A stretch of DNA of 64,000 bases from Pectinophora gossypiella (taxonomy: Eukaryota; Arthropoda; Insecta; Lepidoptera; Gelechiidae): NCBI RefSeq assembly GCF_024362695.1, contig NC_065422.1, forward strand, positions 13,949,534 to 14,013,533. The letters are read 5' to 3'. Of the stretch, positions 60,701 to 64,000 are shown one piece after another. Within the stretch, counting starts at the first letter, position 1. Every line of letters starts with the position of its first letter. The position numbers and the translations under genes are program-made. The notes beneath the pieces are model-generated. The model did no database searches. It was not told the origin of the DNA and saw nothing but the letters and a program-made list of their open reading frames with translations.

Positions 60701-63081
60701 CTACTGTCTTAAAACAGTTGAAAGGCAAATTCTGAATGTCAATGGGAATCTTATTGTAAAAACGTATACATTGCCCCTTAAAAGATTTAGTAATCTTATG
60801 TAATCGACTGACTTGTAAAGCAAGTTTATTTTTGTTCCTGGTATTAACAATGTGCCGATCGCTATTTTTTGCAATCATGTTCGCTGATTGCCCTTAACTC
60901 GTTGCACCCATTAAATTATTGTTGTGTGTTCTTACTAAGTAATGAAACAAATGTACAGTTACTATATTAAATGTAATTAGTATATATTTTAAAGTAGTTG
61001 TGGAAAGAAAACGCAACAATAATAATACAGAGAACAATAATAAGTAAGTAGGCAATAAATCACTGAACGTGATATAAAATGTATTGTAATTATTATGTAG
61101 TGATTATTTAAAAGATACATTGGATTTACTGTCTGGGATATTAGGCAGGCAAATTACTAAATTGTATAATAATATTTTATGTTTAAAGAATGTCTAGGGC
61201 ACTGTGCCGAGGTTTTTCCTGCAGCTTCTTTTCCCCGGCTATACAGGTTGTGAGAAGCTGCAGTAGTTTTAGGCGGGTGAGACGTACGTTATGTAAAAAA
61301 TGAAGATGCAAAGTATAAATATTTTACTTACTTACTTACTTATAACTATGTTACCTACTGAATAAAGATATTTTTGCATTTGAATTTGTAATATATGCAT
61401 TAGCGGGTACTTACCTCGATCCTGGGGAACAGCTCGGGCGGGTGGAAGCGTCTCAGCGCGGGGTTGTTGTGCGCCTTGAGGTGGCGCAGCCGCTGCAGCC
61501 CGCCCGCCGGCAGCCACGCCAGCTGGTTCTCGCCCACGTTGCTGGACACACATATACACACGTCGACGCCTTAGTCTCCAAGTATTTTATTTAATTAATT
61601 TCACTCCGGGTAAAACTGAGACTACAATGTTTTACTACAATTTAACTAGAATGTCTGTTGCGAGGTTTTGTTAACCAAACTCACACCCGAATGTGTTTTA
61701 GTTTAAAAGGCCCTGCCGTTACATTCGTGTCTTCTTTTATTCATCATGTAAAACATACTTAACTCCCGATTGGTTTAGTCATAGGTACACCGATCGCAAA
61801 TGAACTGTACTCACTTCATGGAGATTTCTGTTATTCTACAGATATTAGAAATAGTTGACTACAAATAAGGGACTTGTACGGCCCTTGATGTGGCCGTACT
61901 ATCTTTAACTTGATTGATTTAAAATGATAAAATTACTGAATTGTTCGGAAAGGAGTGGAAATGAGTACACGCGGCGCTTGTTATACGTGAACTGATTTAT
62001 TGTAATATGTCAGCGTAAATTGATATAATAAGTACAAATTATAACGATGTGCGGTATAAACTGTACAGGCCTCATAAAGCTTTCGATTCAATCTTCAGTC
62101 AATAAACGACGAAAATTAATCAATTAATTTATGATAAATAAGAAAGTACATTCGTTCGTCACAGATCAATAATTACGCAGCAAGTTTCCTTATACAACAA
62201 GTCGCGCTCCATTCACTTGTACAATGTTTTAAAAGCCTATCAATCGGTCAGAGAGAGCTTCGCTCGGTGCTCGCAGCTGTCTATTAAGTAGGTAAGTATG
62301 CGATAAAGACAAACTTTTTAGGAGCCCCCAAACACCAAAATGGTACATTTTAGAAAATATGGCGTTCGTTTATTGTTGTCAAACATTACAGATTGTACAT
62401 AATATACATAAACAGCCTATATACGTCCCACTGCTGGGCACAGGCCTCCCCTCAATCAACCTCACTCAATCAATGGGGGCATGGAGCATACTCCACCACG
62501 CTGCTCCAATGCGGATTGGTGGAGGTGTTTTACGGCTAATAGCCGGGTCCAACGGCTTAAAGTGCCCTCCGAAGCACGGAATCACCTTACTTTTTCGGAC
62601 AATCATGTGATTCAAGCCTGAAAAGTCCTTACCAAACAAAGGACAGTCTCACAAAGTGATTTCGACAATGTCCCCATCGGGAATCGAACCCGGACCTCCA
62701 GATCGTGAGCCTAACGCTCCAACCACTAGACCACGGAGGCTGTTATTTATATTACAGATTGTATTCAAACAAATTAGTCCAATACAAATATGTTTAGATA
62801 TTCTATACTTATTCGCATGCCGTAACCTACAGAACCGATGTACTTTTGAACTTTGTTAACGTTTCCCGTCTGTCTATTGTAGAAGATTGGAATGGTTCAT
62901 TTGTTTTTCATCGATTGTCTTGTCCGCCTAGATAAGTGGTTCTAGTAAGTTTGTTACGAAGTCGTTAGCAAACCGGTTCCAATCAGTGTAACAAGTACAA
63001 GATACTCACAGATCCTCCAGTTTGGAGATGGGCACGAACGTCTCCATGTCGATGTGCTCGATCTGGTTGCCCTCGAGGTTC
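57782..63081 (-). CDS. Lgr1: LGR1, leucine-rich-repeat glycoprotein-hormone receptor GPCR (3' part)
   Basis: Exons 63081-63010 (LRR: NLEGNQIEHIDMETFVPISK), 61541-61415 (LRR: NVGENQLAWLPAGGLQRLRH), 59727-59544 (hinge: TLVLSYAYHCCEFLPLM) and 59457-57782 (hinge end and seven helices). Phases agree. The 7TM exon starts at HCLPLPGPFLPCVDLFDWWT, then TM1 (FLLALLGNGTVVFVLVW), ERN in place of DRY (VITLERNYAITHAMHLNKR), the SRIAKRMALLVFTDFLCWSP loop/TM6, and NPFLYAILTKQFKKD. This is the insect LGR1 pattern, receptor for the GPA2/GPB5 hormone, coupling through Gs-cAMP in related species. The cytoplasmic tail is long and Ala/Gly/Arg-rich. The signal peptide and other LRR exons lie to the right of the window. 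The donor at 59544 (gtcagt) was chosen by phase. Confidence 0.92.
59800..60365. other. LGR1 intron sequence, no feature
   Basis: AT-rich with a GC patch at about 59925-60015 made of cgacc/cgacggccc-like words. No gene recognised. Confidence 0.4.
60366..60870 (-). pseudogene. Truncated LINE fragment (same family as 38.7 kb)
   Basis: Minus strand: KNSDRHIVNTRNKNKLALQV through CIRFYNKIPI to DDMNAWD, then the same 3' region and tail as at 38670-39384. Truncated further 5' (starts near 60870). One visible residue change (LDDMNAWD against LEDMNAWD). Confidence 0.85.
61128..61390 (+). pseudogene. LINE 3'-tail fragment, inverted relative to the 60.4-kb copy
   Basis: Plus-strand copy of the non-coding 3' end: gcactgtgccgaggtttttc, gcttcttttccccggctat, ending ttacctactgaataaagata. 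More diverged than the other two copies. The next LGR1 exon ends only 25 bp away. Confidence 0.8.
61542..62394. other. LGR1 intron, nothing recognised
   Basis: Ordinary AT-rich intron sequence between two LRR exons. Confidence 0.4.
62395..62742 (-). repeat. tRNA-derived SINE, full-length
   Basis: In sense (minus) orientation it starts with a tRNA-like head (ctagtggttggagcgttagg, then gaggtccgggttcgattcc), a SINE body (gattccgtgcttcggaggg, cacctccaccaatccgc) and a tail (cctgtgcccagcagtggg, acgtatataggctgtttatg). Same family as the copy at 12956-13215. The tRNA-like head is not a functional tRNA gene. Confidence 0.85.
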
Positions 63082-64000
63082 CTGCCACCAACAGACACAC
63101 GTGTTATACGGCCGCGAGTGTTGCGGTGGACGGAGATTAATTGCAGATCGTTACATCGGCGAGCCGGTTTGTAAAGGTCCGCGCTTTTTGGATGCACAAG
63201 GTTGGCGCGGCGTTGTGCAAGCAGGCTCGTGCACGTACGCTGATCCATTGACCGGGTTATTAAATGCTGAGATATTTGCACTATCAGAGATTAGCAAAAT
63301 CGAGCTCTATAAAAGATAACTGTTATGGATCGACATAATAACTTAATAAGAGTATAACCACTTTAGGACTTTTATGGCTATAAATATAACAGTAAAGGGA
63401 AAGCGTAGCAAGAAACTGCCATTATTTTACGATAGTGAGTCGCAGATCATCAAGTTGTTCCAATTATCGGATTCGCTCGTTCTCTGGAGCACAGTTCATC
63501 AAGGAAACATTTAATGGTTGTTCAGAGTTAGAGACGGCAGTTTGATGGCGCGTAGCGGAGCGCGGCGGGGCCCTCCCGGGGTGGTTTGGTTTACGATTAC
63601 GACCTTGTTGATACTCGGATACGGCGCTCCGCTATAAAGGCCTATACAATTTCAGACATCAAACTACTTACTTACTCAAAGGATTTGCTAAACGGAAGAA
63701 GGGGAGCCAAGTAAGTAAACATGAATGAAGAGGGCAATTATGTTCGCTCGCAGGGGTGTTTTTAGCGTACTTTTACTGCCGGATTGTTTGCAAACAGTCT
63801 GTCTTGAGGTATGGATATTATTTTTTTCGATGAGATTGCAAAGGGAAATGCCGTGGCTTATGGTTAGTGAGTTTTTATTCATGGAGCTTCCCACCATTTT
63901 AGTCGTCTTTGTGTAGGTAAGTTTAGATTTGATCGGTTTGTATTATTATTGTGGCATCTTTTAATTTGTTTATTTCTTTCCAAACGTGGAAATGTTATTA
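63082..64000. other. LGR1 intron continuing out of the window
   Basis: The upstream LRR exon must lie beyond 64000. There is a GC patch at about 63545-63640 with an inverted pair (gcggagcgc ... gcgctccgc). No exon seen. Confidence 0.45.

Noticed and set aside
62650..62742. tRNA-like sequence (also at 12956)
   Set aside because: It is the head of a SINE, continuous with a SINE body, and does not form a full cloverleaf by inspection.

Overview
This window is insect nuclear DNA, almost certainly from a moth or butterfly. Evidence: AT-rich intergenic DNA packed with lepidopteran-type SINEs, LINE tails, foldback elements and LTR retrotransposons; short introns with GT..AG borders; and unmistakable animal genes. 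There is no prokaryotic gene, CRISPR array, rRNA or genuine tRNA gene. Coding exons of two genes are extremely GC-rich (Ala/Arg/Gly/Pro codons ending in G or C) against AT-rich introns, which creates many long false open frames on both strands.

Layout. 1-1.33 kb: a foldback (hairpin) DNA transposon. 1.3-5.2 kb: repeats and AT-rich sequence. 5.2-9.5 kb (minus): cereblon (CRBN), substrate receptor of the CUL4-DDB1 ubiquitin ligase; eight exons found, the last exon(s) not found. 9.5-10.3 kb: divergent promoter region. 10.26-49.06 kb (plus): a TMEM131 orthologue, which I assembled as 21 exons (1,569 aa, all phases compatible). Its intron 3 is 28.4 kb and holds a nest of transposons. 49.56-50.78 kb (minus): the complete U5 snRNP protein Dim1/TXNL4A, convergent with TMEM131. 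51.4-52.2 kb: a second, very young foldback element. 54.4-55.2 kb (plus): a small three-exon gene of unknown function (121 aa) whose stop codon lies at the edge of a minisatellite. 57.8-63.1 kb (minus): the 3' part of an LGR1-type glycoprotein-hormone receptor; further LRR exons must lie to the right of the window.

The TMEM131 intron 3 nest, from left: SINE fragments; a TIR element (13.5-20.0 kb) with a 33-bp TIR and an apparent ATAG target duplication; inside it an apparently intact DIRS-type retrotransposon (14.1-19.3 kb) with gag, RT/RNase H and tyrosine recombinase ORFs, inverted terminal repeats and an internal complementary region; then a Ty3/Gypsy element with 1.55-kb LTRs (21.8-40.3 kb, TACT target duplication) that resembles the Osvaldo/Ulysses group. 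The Gypsy leader carries an inserted errantivirus (29.1-36.8 kb) with gag, pol and env open, matching 258-bp LTRs and an ATAT duplication. Its 5' LTR carries a truncated LINE. All three large retroelements lie antisense to TMEM131.

The host genes do not form an obvious pathway. Shared features are the divergent CRBN/TMEM131 start and the convergent TMEM131/Dim1 ends. I found no clearly new molecular system; the most unusual items are the nested retroelements, the two hairpin transposons, a long RNA-type hairpin in the Gypsy leader, and the minisatellite that carries a stop codon in its unit.
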